This document shows positions 50,100-61,800 of a DNA stretch of 64,000 bases, one piece after another. The position numbers and the translations under genes were made by a program. Source of the DNA: Thuidium tamariscinum (lineage: Eukaryota; Streptophyta; Bryopsida; Hypnales; Thuidiaceae). Each line of letters starts with the position of its first letter. The first letter of the stretch is position 1. The DNA lies in the NCBI GenBank assembly GCA_947034885.2, contig OX344750.2, forward strand, positions 9,334,553 to 9,398,552, written 5' to 3'. The notes beneath the pieces are model-generated. The model had not been told where the DNA came from. It saw only the letters and a list, made by a program, of their open reading frames with translations, and did no database searches.

Positions 50100-51845
50100 T
50101 CACAGAGTCTTCAGCTTCTTCCTCCCGGTGAGACGAGCCACGAGCTTCTTTATCTTGGTGACAATTAGTGATCCAGCTGGTTGCGGCGAGGGAACTGCAG
50201 CTTCCGGCAACGAGCGCAGTCGCAGCGCATTCAGGAGAGAGCCGAAGTAGAGCGCCAACGCGGTCATGACGAACGTAATCACATTGTACGGCATGCTGAA
50301 ATCGGGTGTCGCAAGCAGCACCAACAGGTTGTCTGAATGCATCTGACTGGAATCATCCTGCACCCCCCTGCCGGAGAATGTGAAGAGAGCAGAAGGCAGG
50401 TCGAATCCCCGATTGGCATCCGGCGGGTGTTCGTCGATGCGCAAGTAGCCCTTGTCAAACTCCACACTGAGGAGCACCAGACTGGCGTTCCGTGGGATGG
50501 TGACTCCGAGTTCCAGAACGGCAGGTGACTTCCGGTCATCAGCCGGCGACAGCTTCAACCTCACGCCCTTCGAATTCTTCACCTGCTGTCCATCCACCAC
50601 CACCTTCAGCGTATGCATGTACAGGCGGACGTACCATGGCACAATCTGAAACGTGGTCACGTCGACACTATCCCCCTCATGGCTGAAATCGTTCAAGCGC
50701 TCTTGATTAGCGTTAACAACAGAGACCATGGCTCCCCGGCCATTCCCCCGCCCTGTTAAGAACTGCGTTGCACGAAACGGCCCTTGGCGTGGAGACCATG
50801 AAAGAAACGCTCGCCACGACATTCCCACGTCTAATGGAGATCTTTGGCTATGGTCTCGTACATTGTAATCCAGGTTCATAGACGCAGACAGCTTCGACAC
50901 TGCCTGGGGAGGCGAATTTAGCTGGAAGGCGCTATTGAAATTCACATCAAACTCCTCTTGGCTCCCCATATTGCTCCGAGTCTTCAGCTCCTTCACGAGG
51001 CTCTCTTCAAGGTCTATCTGCACATTGCTGGTGGTGGCGAGAGGGCACCTTCCAACTATCGGCTTCCCAAACAACGACGAGAGAGACCAATTCGGACGGC
51101 GAGTATCCGACGACTTCAAGACCACAGTTAGGGTTTGCGCCAACCTAAGAGATCCTAGCGGTCCATCAACGCCATTTCCTGCCGTAACATGCACACGTAG
51201 CGAATAGTAGTGGCCATTGTGGATTCGCGACCTCTCAAGAAGCGTGGACAACCCCGCCCTATCTCGACAGGGAAGGAGCTTCAACCACGGCGTCAAATTC
51301 TCCGTGCAAACAGCCTCCCGGGGAAGTGCTCCCTGGCGCACAGCAACACTCGTACCTCCCACCATCGCCGGATCCTCCAAGAAATTGATCGAAGCACAAA
51401 ACAAACCGGACAACGCATGCGTCAATTTGCGCCACAACATGTCGACGTCTTGGTGGTTGGATCGACGAAATTGCGCCCATAGCTCAACACCTCCAGGCTT
51501 CACATGAGCATTCCCAATACTGCTCGCCCTCCCATCCAATACTCCCCACTGCCGGTGCTCCCACCGTCCCTGCGTGAACGAAAGCTCCATCTCCTGGATA
51601 CGTAAGCTCTCCACGATCTGGAAAATCGCCTTCGGGAAGAGCTTGTGGTGGTGGTGACCACGGTGGTTGCGTTCTTCCCCGAGCGAGCTCACGAACTGGA
51701 AATGGGCCAACACTTTGCCGTCGGGAAGCGGACGCAACAGTAAACGCTCCTGAAAATCCTCCGATCGGGATGAACTGCCAATCCGCCATAGCAAGCAGAA
51801 AAACGCAAGCCAGAGACAGGGATTGCGTCTTCCCGCACCCGCCAT
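50100..51845 (-). CDS. PIGT: GPI transamidase component PIG-T, single exon
   Basis: PIG-T is a subunit of the ER complex that cleaves the C-terminal signal of proteins and attaches the GPI anchor; it stabilises the catalytic PIG-K/Gpi8 subunit. The frame is 581 codons, close to the usual 570-650. Residues 1 to about 25 form a signal peptide (LWLAFFCLLWRIGSS), followed by the family hallmark SEDFQERLLLRPLPDGKVLA. LSGLFCASINF contains Cys150, probably the cysteine that forms the disulfide to PIG-K in animals. A large lumenal domain follows, then one membrane span at about 522-541 (VITFVMTALALYFGSLLNAL) and a basic cytosolic tail ending KKLKTL. No intron interrupts the frame, which is unusual since I recall intron-bearing homologues in flowering plants. 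The start is the first Met, directly before the signal peptide. The gene is divergent from RTEL1, with about 4 kb between. Confidence 0.93.
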   Translation of the reverse strand: MAGAGRRNPCLWLAFFCLLWRIGSSSRSEDFQERLLLRPLPDGKVLAHFQFVSSLGEERNHRGHHHHKLFPKAIFQIVESLRIQEMELSFTQGRWEHRQWGVLDGRASSIGNAHVKPGGVELWAQFRRSNHQDVDMLWRKLTHALSGLFCASINFLEDPAMVGGTSVAVRQGALPREAVCTENLTPWLKLLPCRDRAGLSTLLERSRIHNGHYYSLRVHVTAGNGVDGPLGSLRLAQTLTVVLKSSDTRRPNWSLSSLFGKPIVGRCPLATTSNVQIDLEESLVKELKTRSNMGSQEEFDVNFNSAFQLNSPPQAVSKLSASMNLDYNVRDHSQRSPLDVGMSWRAFLSWSPRQGPFRATQFLTGRGNGRGAMVSVVNANQERLNDFSHEGDSVDVTTFQIVPWYVRLYMHTLKVVVDGQQVKNSKGVRLKLSPADDRKSPAVLELGVTIPRNASLVLLSVEFDKGYLRIDEHPPDANRGFDLPSALFTFSGRGVQDDSSQMHSDNLLVLLATPDFSMPYNVITFVMTALALYFGSLLNALRLRSLPEAAVPSPQPAGSLIVTKIKKLVARLTGRKKLKTL

Positions 51846-52266
51846 CGGAAGAGACTACTCACCAGCACTCAGAAGTGGAGTCCATTAATTTCTCCAATTG
51901 CTTCCACATTGCAAATTGGTTGCGAAGCTCGACCATTTGCATCGTGAATCGCAATCTCTTCGAGAATTTGGATTCCATGAGATTGGAAAGCCCTGAAATA
52001 CTAAACCCTAATGAGGGCTAGCGTTGCAAAGGACTCTGCACACAACTCTGGATCAGCGGCTCTTTATCCAGGCAACTCCCGGTCAACTTTAAGTAAGCTT
52101 GTGTTACGAGCACCACTTTTTCTCGTTCTACACTGACGTACGGTAAAAATTTAATGTAAAAAAACGAGGTTACTGGCGACCTTATATAAAATCCAAGCCA
52201 TAATTTTCCAAAACTCAAGTAATATTTCAATTTGTAAGTTGCTGAAGGTTAAAACTTTAAGTTATC
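51846..52266. promoter_or_regulatory. PIG-T 5' flank
   Basis: Sequence directly above the PIG-T start; the first 180 bp are GC-balanced and probably transcribed leader, then AT content rises. No specific promoter element is identified. Confidence 0.35.
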
Positions 52267-52596
52267 TAAGGTAAGAGGTCCTATAATGGACCATCTAAGG
52301 GCTGAAACAGAATTTCATGGAGGTAAAACTTTTAGAAATATTTTTCAGTAAATTTTCCTTGACAGAAAAATAGAATTGACATCTAACCCAAGTCGTTTCA
52401 TATTTATCTGAGTTTTACAAAATTAGTTATCAAATTTTGAAGTTGAAAGGCCATAGGGCTCTAAAATGGTGCTCTAGCTAAAATGTACAATGTTAGTACA
52501 CTTTTGAAGGCTATGAAAAAGAAACATGTACAAGTATGTACATTTAAGATAGGGCACCATTTTAGAACCTGCTCCATTTAAGAGCCTTCTACCTTA
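52267..52596. mobile_element. Family D MITE, 330 bp, TAAGG ends
   Basis: The left end is TAAGGTAAGAGGTCC and the right end reads TAAGGTAGAAGGCTC on the other strand. The interior word ATCTAACCCAAGTCGTTTCA is shared with the inverted copy at 54812-55140 and with the fragment at about 480-720. Confidence 0.7.
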
Positions 52597-53542
52597 CAAT
52601 AGACTTCCCCTCAACATGTCATATTGCATTTCACAAAATTCTCAAAATTTATTCAACTATTAAGAGAAATTTGATTAAAAAATGCTTCACAAGGATTAAA
52701 CATTCTCAAATGGAATCATTGTCTATAATAATTGTACCTTATTGTACCTTATTTTTACAAAAATTCTCTACAAATTCTTATTGAAAAATGTATAACTTCT
52801 CTTTTTGTAAGCCTAGGATCAATTCTACCATCCAATTATCTCTACCGCTTTAAAAATTCATGATTTGTTCACATATGATATTCAACAAATGTATTCTAAG
52901 TGAATCGAAAATCTCATTTGACTACCAATAACAACCAACAAAACAATGATAGTCTAATAATAAGAGCAATACTCAAAACTCTATTCACAGACTTAAGTGT
53001 TGCTACTATACTTAAAAAGATGCTAAGCCACTTTTACATTGTAATGATGCTATAGACCTAAAAAGTCTAATAGATGATTTTACTATCAACTATATAGAAA
53101 CAAATAATGCACCTATTGATTCAATAATTCGAATACTTTGGTGACTATCTTGGTTGACAAGAACTACACCTTGTTCAAGCCTTAGAAAATGGTTGAATGA
53201 TACAAAATGTCTTTAGTATGACTTCACTTACCATTATTGAATGGAAAAAATGTTTTTTCATCCAAAGTTTTTTTGGAAAGTTGGTAGAGTATATTTTCAT
53301 TGAACAATATTGCAAATTCCCTTTTAATGATATCATTGACTTTTCTAATAAAGAAAATGCTTAATCTACAAATCACCTTTTTTTGACTATTTTCTCTTAA
53401 TGTGGAATTTAATTGTAAAATAATTTATTCCATAATATATATCTACAAAAAATAAACATAAAATTTTTCATTCATATCTAATTGCAAAATGGCAACAAAC
53501 AAAGTGAGGCTTGAAATCAATGGTGATGGGCTTGTAATCCCC
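52597..53542. other. AT-rich spacer ending in a partial family H copy
   Basis: About 53400-53540 matches the right part of family H (AATAAACATAAAATTTTTCA, CAAAATGGCAACAAAC) without its terminal repeat. It abuts the GC-rich repeat at 53543. No gene is recognised. Confidence 0.45.
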
Positions 53543-53727
53543 CGGGAGATGTTAAACACCCCCCCTCGAGCTTTTTGCACGACCTGGGTCCCACTCCATT
53601 CCAACTTTGTCGTTGCTAAGAGAAACTTCGTCTCTTGCCTATCCTTGTGGGTCATACCTGGCTCTAGTCTTTCCCTGCCTTGCCATCTTCCCGCCTTCCC
53701 TAAGCAGAGTTTGTTTCTTCAACTTGC
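53543..53727 (+). repeat. GC-rich interspersed repeat, decayed copy
   Basis: About 185 bp beginning GGGAGATGTTAAACACCCCC and ending AGCAGAGTTTGTTTCTTCAA. It is present in inverted orientation at 55195-55388, where CpG sites are mostly intact (for example GTCGAGCTTCTCGCGCGGCC there against CTCGAGCTTTTTGCACGACC here). A small fragment of the same end recurs near 54230. The family is not recognised. Confidence 0.65.
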
Positions 53728-54811
53728 CACAATTTGTTTCAACTTTTGAAATGCAAACTTGAAGGGAGTGTTGATCTTGTCCAGTAATAATCCTATAGAG
53801 AATTGGCCATCAGCAATGGCAAGAACTGATTGATCTCTTGTGTAGTATAGTACCGACTGATCATATTTTTTTCTAATGAAATTTAAGGAAAGGAAGGCCA
53901 ACAAGGAGCATCTGATTTGAAGGTGCTAGGGAAAGAGAAGATTTGATCAAGAGGCGCACTCCGTATGTGTTGTGACAAAGTGACGTTGTCATGTGGTCAC
54001 GATGATCCTTATTGTGGAGAGTGATGTTGCCCATCTTGCATACAAATCTAGTTACTATTGATTCTTGACACAAACGAAAGAAATTTCATTGCAAGGATGA
54101 AATGAGTTACATCAACTAAATCCCAAGCAAAGCACGGCCTTAATCAAAGGCTAGCAAACAAAAACAAAGAACATAAATTTATGTTAGGGATTTCAAGGCA
54201 CAATGCCATCACTTCATCTTCCTCCATCCAGAGTTTGTTTCTTTGACTTGCTGTAAATCTGTTGTCAATCCATCTATACAAGATTCACGTTGAGGATTGC
54301 ACGTATTTGTAAGTAGACAATGTTCAATGTTCTGAGGTTGTCAAAAAAAACCTAAACTTTACAGGATTCACTTCAGATACTCGTATTGTCAAGATACCCT
54401 ACTGCAAGGACCAACGCGATTGACAGTCAATCTAAGTGCTCAAAGCTCAAAGGGTAGAGTAAGCCTAAAATCAGAGAATTGAGGTACAAGTCGACGATGA
54501 AAGCTGAGCAGAAAAGTTTTGTTCCTGGTTGGGTCATTCGTATCATTGTAATGGTAGTTGATGTATGTAAGACACTGCACTCCGCAATAACTAGGTGCAC
54601 GATTCCCATCCATGCTGTGCAAGCAAGGAAAAAGTATCGAGGTGTTCCAGCCTGCTAAATTGTTCTCGATGTCGGGGTGCGATTCCATGCTTTTAAAAAT
54701 GGATTGCAAGGCATCCACTAGCAGGCAACACACATACCTACACAAAAAAAGTTTGAATTAGATTGACCAATATTAAGTTTCCATCTAGGTTGATTTTGCA
54801 GCAATACCATG
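53728..54811. other. Spacer in the PIG-T/RTEL1 interval
   Basis: No gene is recognised. A short fragment near 54230-54260 resembles one end of the GC-rich repeat (AGAGTTTGTTTCTTTGACTTG). Confidence 0.4.
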
Positions 54812-55140
54812 TAAGGGAGGAGGTTCGAAAACCGCTCAGGCTCCAAAACCACTCACCTTCTGAAATGTATATTTCTGGTACACGATGCTTTTTTATCTTT
54901 ACAGTAATGTACAAACAGTGAACATTTGAGGGGGTGGGCGGTTTTGGAGCCCTATGCCATACTGACTTCAGAAATTCATAACTAACTCTACAGAGCTCCA
55001 AAAAATATGAAACAACTTGGGTTAGATGCCTATTCAAGCTGTCTTTCAAGAAAAATTCACTGGAAAATACTTCAAGATGTTTGACCTGCCCAAAATTCTG
55101 TTCCACTCTTAGATGGTCGGTTTATGGACCTCCTCCCTGA
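54812..55140. mobile_element. Family D MITE, about 328 bp, inverted relative to 52267 copy
   Basis: The ends are TAAGGGAGGAGGTTCGAAAA on the left and TCAGGGAGGAGGTCCATAAA on the other strand at the right. Reverse-complemented, its interior follows the 52267-52596 copy (GACCATCTAAG, GAACAGAATTTT, CATCTAACCCAAGTTG). Length agrees with that copy to within 2 bp. Confidence 0.7.
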
Positions 55141-55194
55141 GCTCTGAGGTTCTGCGAAAAATCCCTTTCATAGCCGTGTTGATCGCGAGAAGGG

Positions 55195-55388
55195 CGATTG
55201 AAGAAACAAACTCTGCTTGGGGAAGGCGGGAAGATGGCAAGGGAGGGAAAGACCGGAGCCGGGTATGACCCACGGGGACGGACAAGAGACTCCGGGCAGC
55301 GACGAAGTTTCTCTGGGCAGCGACGAAGCTGGAATGGGGCGGGACCCAGGCCGCGCGAGAAGCTCGACGGGGCTGTTTAACGTCTCCC
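55195..55388 (-). repeat. GC-rich interspersed repeat, CpG-intact copy
   Basis: On the minus strand it reads from GGGAGACGTTAAACAGCCCC to AGCAGAGTTTGTTTCTTCAA, matching 53543-53727. It contains one extra internal repeat of about 16 bp (two copies of AACTTCGTCGCTGCCC-like wording). High CpG retention suggests it is younger or kept unmethylated near the RTEL1 promoter. Confidence 0.65.
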
Positions 55389-55883
55389 TAATCCCCCTTC
55401 CCTTCTCCCCTTGAATTTGAAAGTCCCGCCGCGGGAGCCAGGTGTCAAATCCACCCATTTCCAAGATACCAGCAACACCAATAGCGGGATAGCTAGATGT
55501 AGCAATCAACATCTAGGTCTCACCCTCCTTACCACCGTAGTCTCCGTTGTCCTCTCAAGCTTGTGAAGGACGTTTCGCAATGAAGCACAAATCTCCACAT
55601 TCAAGCTTTCTAACGCCAGAGTACAATCAATGTCTTGGAGTGGGCCGGTACTACCAAATTGAGCGTTTCTCAATCACATTGCCACTATCGTCATCATCAG
55701 AATCAAATCATCAATGCTGCAATTCATCCTGAGCTGAGGGAGCTTGGAAGCGCACTACTTCGCGTCATGAAGATCGATCGTTGATGGTGTGGGAAGGATT
55801 CTGTGGATTTCTTTTATGACTGGCGTTACTGGAGGGAGTGGTCACTCTTCGAGTGAAGGGTGCTAGGGTTGGCCGCCACGACC
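55389..55883. promoter_or_regulatory. RTEL1 5' flank
   Basis: GC-balanced sequence directly upstream of the RTEL1 ATG, probably promoter and leader. The ATG context is GACCATGC. No TATA box or other specific motif is assigned. Confidence 0.4.
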
Positions 55884-58800
55884 ATGCCGACGTATCGAGT
55901 TGCCGGGATCACCGTGCAATTCCCTTACAATGCCTACGACTGCCAGCTCGTGTACATGGAGCGCGTCATTTCGTCTCTTCAGCAGGTATGCGTGATAACC
56001 TAAAGTGTGCGCCATTGTGTTGAGTTGGAACGTTCAGTGCCGTTGTTGTCTGTGCCTGCCTTGCGATTTTCTTTACGATTCTCTGCGACTGGCAGCTTGT
56101 GTATGGGAAACGCACCTTAAGCGAAAATTGCATCGCTGAGCATAGGTATTGTATGGAAAATTTTGATAGATTCTTGTTCGCAGTTTGAAGATGGTTTCTA
56201 AGCGGCAAAGAATGTGTTAATTGGATATGATATGCAAAAGTTATAAGGATTCAAAGTTTCACTGGTAGATGACCTAAAACAAACAACAGTTTTCAAAATC
56301 AGTGTGTGCTTATTGTGTTAGAATTTAGGATTTCACATAAGTGTCACTATTAAGTACTCTACCTTGCATTGAATGCTTCATTTCGTATCTTCAGCATATG
56401 CATGAAACCCTAAACCCCTGAAGCACAAAGATGTTATTCCGGTAATTAGACCTAAAAACGACACTTGAAGCGCTGAGACTGACCAAATTTTTGTAAAGTT
56501 AATCCAATGCGCCAAAGTATGGCAAATTTGGATGCTTTATGCAAGTTCTGATGTTAAGGGATGTAAATCCTCAAATTCAATATGCACTTGTCGCATGTAG
56601 GTGCGTGTGGCAATTTGGTACCCCTACCTGAGAAAATTCAGGGCTGTTGTACTTGCCTGAGCCACATTGTGTGGGCTGGTGATGTCAGGGACGAAATGCG
56701 TTGCTGGAAAGTCCAACAGGAACCGGGAAAACGCTGTGCTTGCTGTGCGCGACGTTGGCTTGGCGTGAGAGCCTGGCACCTCTTCCAGCTGCCAGTCAAT
56801 CCTCGCAACCATCTTCCCAACGAATTTCGGTGGATTCCTCTGAACGGGCTACTTTGAGTCTCAGCCAAATCGATTCTGACGGCTTAGTCCTGCCACCGAA
56901 GTTGCCTACAATAGTGTACTCCTCTCGCACGCATAGTCAGCTGCAGCAAGTGATCCGTGAGTTGAAAGCCACTGTGTACAGGTTGGTGCTTTTCAGGGAA
57001 TATTTTCGAGCTTCGTCATATGTCATCAAGGCTCCGGTTAATCGCTTAGCCTGCAGCATAGTTTATTGTGTCGTTGTTTGCGGCAAGACGATGTCTTTGT
57101 AGTGTGAGTTGAAAAATTCAGTTCAATGAGCTTCTAAAAGGTAGAGATTTAGTTATTGTCAAACTACATTACAGTTTGTTGCATTGTAAATTGGGAAAAG
57201 ACCACGTCTTTGTAGTGCGAGTTAGTAATTCATTTCGGATGAACTTTATAGACATGGAGATTTGGTTATTGTAAACCTGTTTGGCGTGGTTTCTGGTGTT
57301 CACAGGCCCAAAATGGTGGTACTGGGTTCGAGGGAGCAAATGTGCATCAATCGTGATGTTCAAAACCTACGTGGAAGGGCTCAAAATCATGCCTGTCGCT
57401 CTCTCACCAAGGGTCGAAACTGCTCTCACTACAATCGCGTTGCAGGTGTGTGCCCTTCTTTCAGTCTTGTCTTTGGGATGGAAACCTGGCGTTGACTGTG
57501 GTTTCTTTGGTTATCAAGTCTTTGAGAATTGAGTATGTTCTCCAAGTCAGGCTGCATTTCACTCAAGATTGAATTCCGAACCGATTGCAGATTACGCTAA
57601 AAATCATCCACATCTTGGAGAGGAGCCCGTAGACATCGAGGACTTGGTGAGGATCGGAAAAACTGAAGGCCCGTAAGTGTGTGTATGCGTTCTTACTCTA
57701 TTTGGTGGTGCAATTGTAAAGGGTGTGGGACTTGTCGTTTAGATTGTGAAGCGAGCCCCGGCCGTTCGAGTTGATTATCAACCTGCATGCTTTGACGACA
57801 AGATCTGACAAATTGAGTGCACTCGGTGCGTTATCACGTGGAGGTTTCAATTGACTTGCTCTTGGTGTTGGTCTGGTGCAGATGCCCATACTTTCTCTCT
57901 CGTGAGCTTCACAACACTGCCGACATACTCTTTGTGCCCTACAACTATCTCATTGAAAAAGAAATGAGGCGCTCTCTAACAGGGGTCTCATGGGGCAGGA
58001 CGATCCTCATATTTGATGAGGCTCACAATTTGGCAAGTTACTGGTGCATTTCTTTGCAGTATCCAGGTTCTCGATTTAGCTTTACTTTGGTTGGGATGGT
58101 AGAGACGAGACTTGTCGTGACAGGTCACTTCGCTCAGACTAAGATGCTCAATTCATTGCATGATGACTTCTCAGGCGATCTATCATGAGGCACATTATGA
58201 GTTTTTCTGAAGACTGCGTATCACTGTGCGTGTATTGATGAATTTGGACTGGGTGCAGGAAGGAATTTGCGCTGATGCTGCCTCATTCGATTTGCCTGCA
58301 GCCCATTTGGCAACATGTATTCAAGAGGCAAAGGCCTGTGTAGATTTAGCTCTAGCACGTCGTGGAAATGACAATGCAGCTGATACTTCTATAGACCCTG
58401 ACAACTTTGCAGTTTTGAAAGGTATCAGTACATCCTTAAGTTAGATACTAGTGAGAACATTATTTGGTTGTTTATAACGAAACGGGCATTTTAGTTACAT
58501 GGATATTCGAAAAAATATGAGCTGAGGAGGATCGGAAGCAAATTTTTGTGATGTATATCTAATTTCTCACGTATTGGAGATGCAGCACTTTTGTTGGAGC
58601 TGGAGAAAAGGATCAACGAAATTCCAATTGGATCTGAATTAGGATTTACTCGCCCAGGGCCTTATATATATGAATTTTTGGCGGAAATTAAAATCACTTA
58701 CGAGACAGTTTCGATGCTTATTGACACTATCGATCAAGCTACCGCTCTTCTTGAAGATCGTAAGTTGCTAACTGCAGTATGCTTCAGTAATACTTTTTTG

Positions 58801-61800
58801 CAGTACATTATTAGTGATAAGCTGTGTTCACGCTATATTGTTGTAAAGTTGCCGATTTCGCATCAGTAGGGTTGGGTTCACAACGTTGAAGGATTTCAGC
58901 CATTGTAAGCATATTCTAAGATTTCCTTTCATCTAAGTTCCTTCCTTTTAAGAAATTACAAGAACGTCAGTGTCCGAATCTTTGCGTAACAGAAGCGAAT
59001 GAAGGAGCGGGAGGTGGAAAATCAAAAGCAGGTGGGTCTGGCACTATGTATCGACTCTCGACATTTCGGGATGCACTACGCATTATTTTCAGAGATAATA
59101 ATGTATCACATGCTGGTTCTTACAAGGTGAGCCCAACTTTTGGGAATCTTTTTCTTGGAGAAATTGACTTGATGGGGCTCTTTACGAGGAGCACGGTTAA
59201 GGATGCTGCTGTTAATATTTGATTAGAAGATATCCTGATATGTGAAAAGCACTGGACTGTTCTTATTTAATGATTAATTCCTTTGTGTTTAGGCGAATTA
59301 TAATGACTGATTCTTCTAGTTCTCTTGGTAATTGACATGGTTTAAAGCAATAACTCATGACAGCGTATCATGTTTCCAGGTTCACATCCATGAGCAAAGT
59401 GGTAGAGATGGGGACAAGGGTGGTGGAAGAGGTAATTTGTATACTTACGTGACAGAGTATTGCTATCAGTGAACAACTCGTAGATGCTCAGAAGTTGGTT
59501 AGTGTAAAAGATTTGGTTAGTGTAAATGTCTCCCGTCTTTGTTTTGTTGGTTGTTTCTCTGGTTTTATGAGTTTCATTCAAACATCTGCGAAGTTACCGG
59601 CATAATGAATATCTGTCCATTGCAAATGTATCGCAGTACTTAGATATCCTGGTTTGTCTTCTTCAGGTGCAAAAAAGGGGCGCATGTTGAGTTGGTGGTG
59701 TTTCAATCCTGGTTTAGCAATGGAGGAGTTTTCGAAGATGGGCGTGCGCTCTATCATATTGACTTCGGGAACATTAGCTCCTCTGGACTCATTTGCCATT
59801 GAATTAAACCTGTAAGAGCCATTTATGCTAGTGCTTTACAGATCAGGAAGCAGTCCCTGCTAAGTTCGTCGAATGAACTGCATAATATCTTTCTGAGCTT
59901 TCACTGGTCACATTGCAGGCCATTTGATGTGCGACTAGAAAACCCCCACGTCATTGATTCAAGTCAAGTGTGGGTCGGAGTTGTTTCTTGTGGTCCTTCT
60001 GGACGACCCCTGAATTCATCTTATCGGACCCGTGACTCCATCGAATATAAACTGGAGCTTGGAAATACAATTGGTATGATTAGTTTTTGCAAAGAAAATA
60101 CACCTGTCACACTTTTTAGACATCAAAGAAATTAACAGAGTTGGAAGGTTTCGTTGTTGTTTCTTTATGAAGTAATACATGCGCATATAATTGGTCACAG
60201 AACCAGAGACATTGCGATAACATACCCGTCTCTTTCGCAGTTAATTTTGCACGTATTGTTCCCGATGGTCTTCTTGTCTTCTTCCCATCCTACTATCTCC
60301 TCAACTCTTGTATTGAAGCTTGGCAAACAGTGGTAAGTAATACACTACACGACTTTCCGTTCTATCGTTTATTTTTGGTATTGTTCGTAAGCTTGAAACA
60401 AAGGCTGATTTGGGGGAGTATTTCATGTAGACGTCTGGTTCAACAGCCACAGCAGCTTCGGTTTGGGAACGAATCTGTAGGAACAAGCAACCTGTCGTTG
60501 AGCCCAGAGAATCGGCTCTTTTCAACCAAGCAAATGAGGTAAACTTTCTTACGAGGTAGCCGTCGGATTTAGACGTTATGTTCATGAAATTTCCCGCTGT
60601 GTATACATAACCCCGTGCTATTTGTCGACCTTCAATTTCTGTATGCGTCTGCCACGATCTGGCAAATGAGGATGTACTGGGCAGGCGTGTATTAAGCTCT
60701 GTGCACCCAAATCTCTAGCTAAAATGTACAACAAACATTCATTTCAAGTGACAATTCTAGTTGCACAGTTCTTATGTTCAATATCCTTTTTCAGGACTTT
60801 GTAGCTAAAATCAACGACACCACCTCTACAGGGGCTATATTCTTTGCTGTTTGTCGAGGAAAGGTACTTCCTTTTATTCACTTATTTCTCCAACACCAAC
60901 TAGTTAATTTTTCTCATAGGATTACCTGTTTTTTTTCATGAGTATCATTTTTTTGAATTTCTTATGAATTTCATTTATGGCTGCATTTCAATTCTTGGAA
61001 ATTCATAGAAATCTCTTGTATGGTACTCTACATACATAGAGAACTCAACTACCGTAATTCGTCTGTTCACTCGTAGGTGAGCGAAGGACTTGATTTCGCA
61101 GATCGAGCAGGACGGGCTGTTGTTGTGACTGGAATACCTTTTGCGATGAAGATGGATCCCAAGGTCTTGCTATTTGCTGATTTTTTAACCCTCTCTCTCT
61201 CTCTTTGAACAAAGGCTCATACTCTATCTCTTCAATTAGGACGGATCTCTTTGTCAGAAATTAGATTAGTCATCATGATGCTTATCAAATAAGCCCTATT
61301 TGACGTGGCAGGTGAGATTGAAAAGGGAATATCTTGATGAACTGGTTCGTCTACCAGCTAGAAGGCACAAGGTGAATATTCCTTCTTTCTCCTCTTATGC
61401 TGGAGATAAGTCCATCACATGTAGTGTTACCCTGTTGCTTCGGAAATTGACCGACTTCGCTGAAAAATATCCGATTTGCTGAATTTTTTTCATTTAAGCA
61501 GTTTGAGGATGACAGACTTTGTTTAAATATCTGTTTGTTGCATCTACAATTATAGAGATATCATATTCTTTGCTGTTGATCTGACAGATCTTTGGTTGCG
61601 AGGCTGGGTTTGATTGGGAATTGTAGTGCATTTACAGTACGTCAAGCATGCACTGAATTGCCTTGTCGAGGTACACACTTACAGGTTTTAACAGGGGAAG
61701 AGTGGTACGTCCAGCAAGCATCCCGGGCAGTCAACCAGGCAATTGGGCGAGTAATACGCCACCGCAATGATTATGGAGCCATCATTCTCTGCGATGAAAG

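Noticed and set aside
58870-58916. Possible small extra RTEL1 exon between exons 7 and 8
   Set aside because: In the phase set by exon 7 it contains a stop, and direct joining of 58759 to 59032 already preserves frame and homology. RNA data would settle it.
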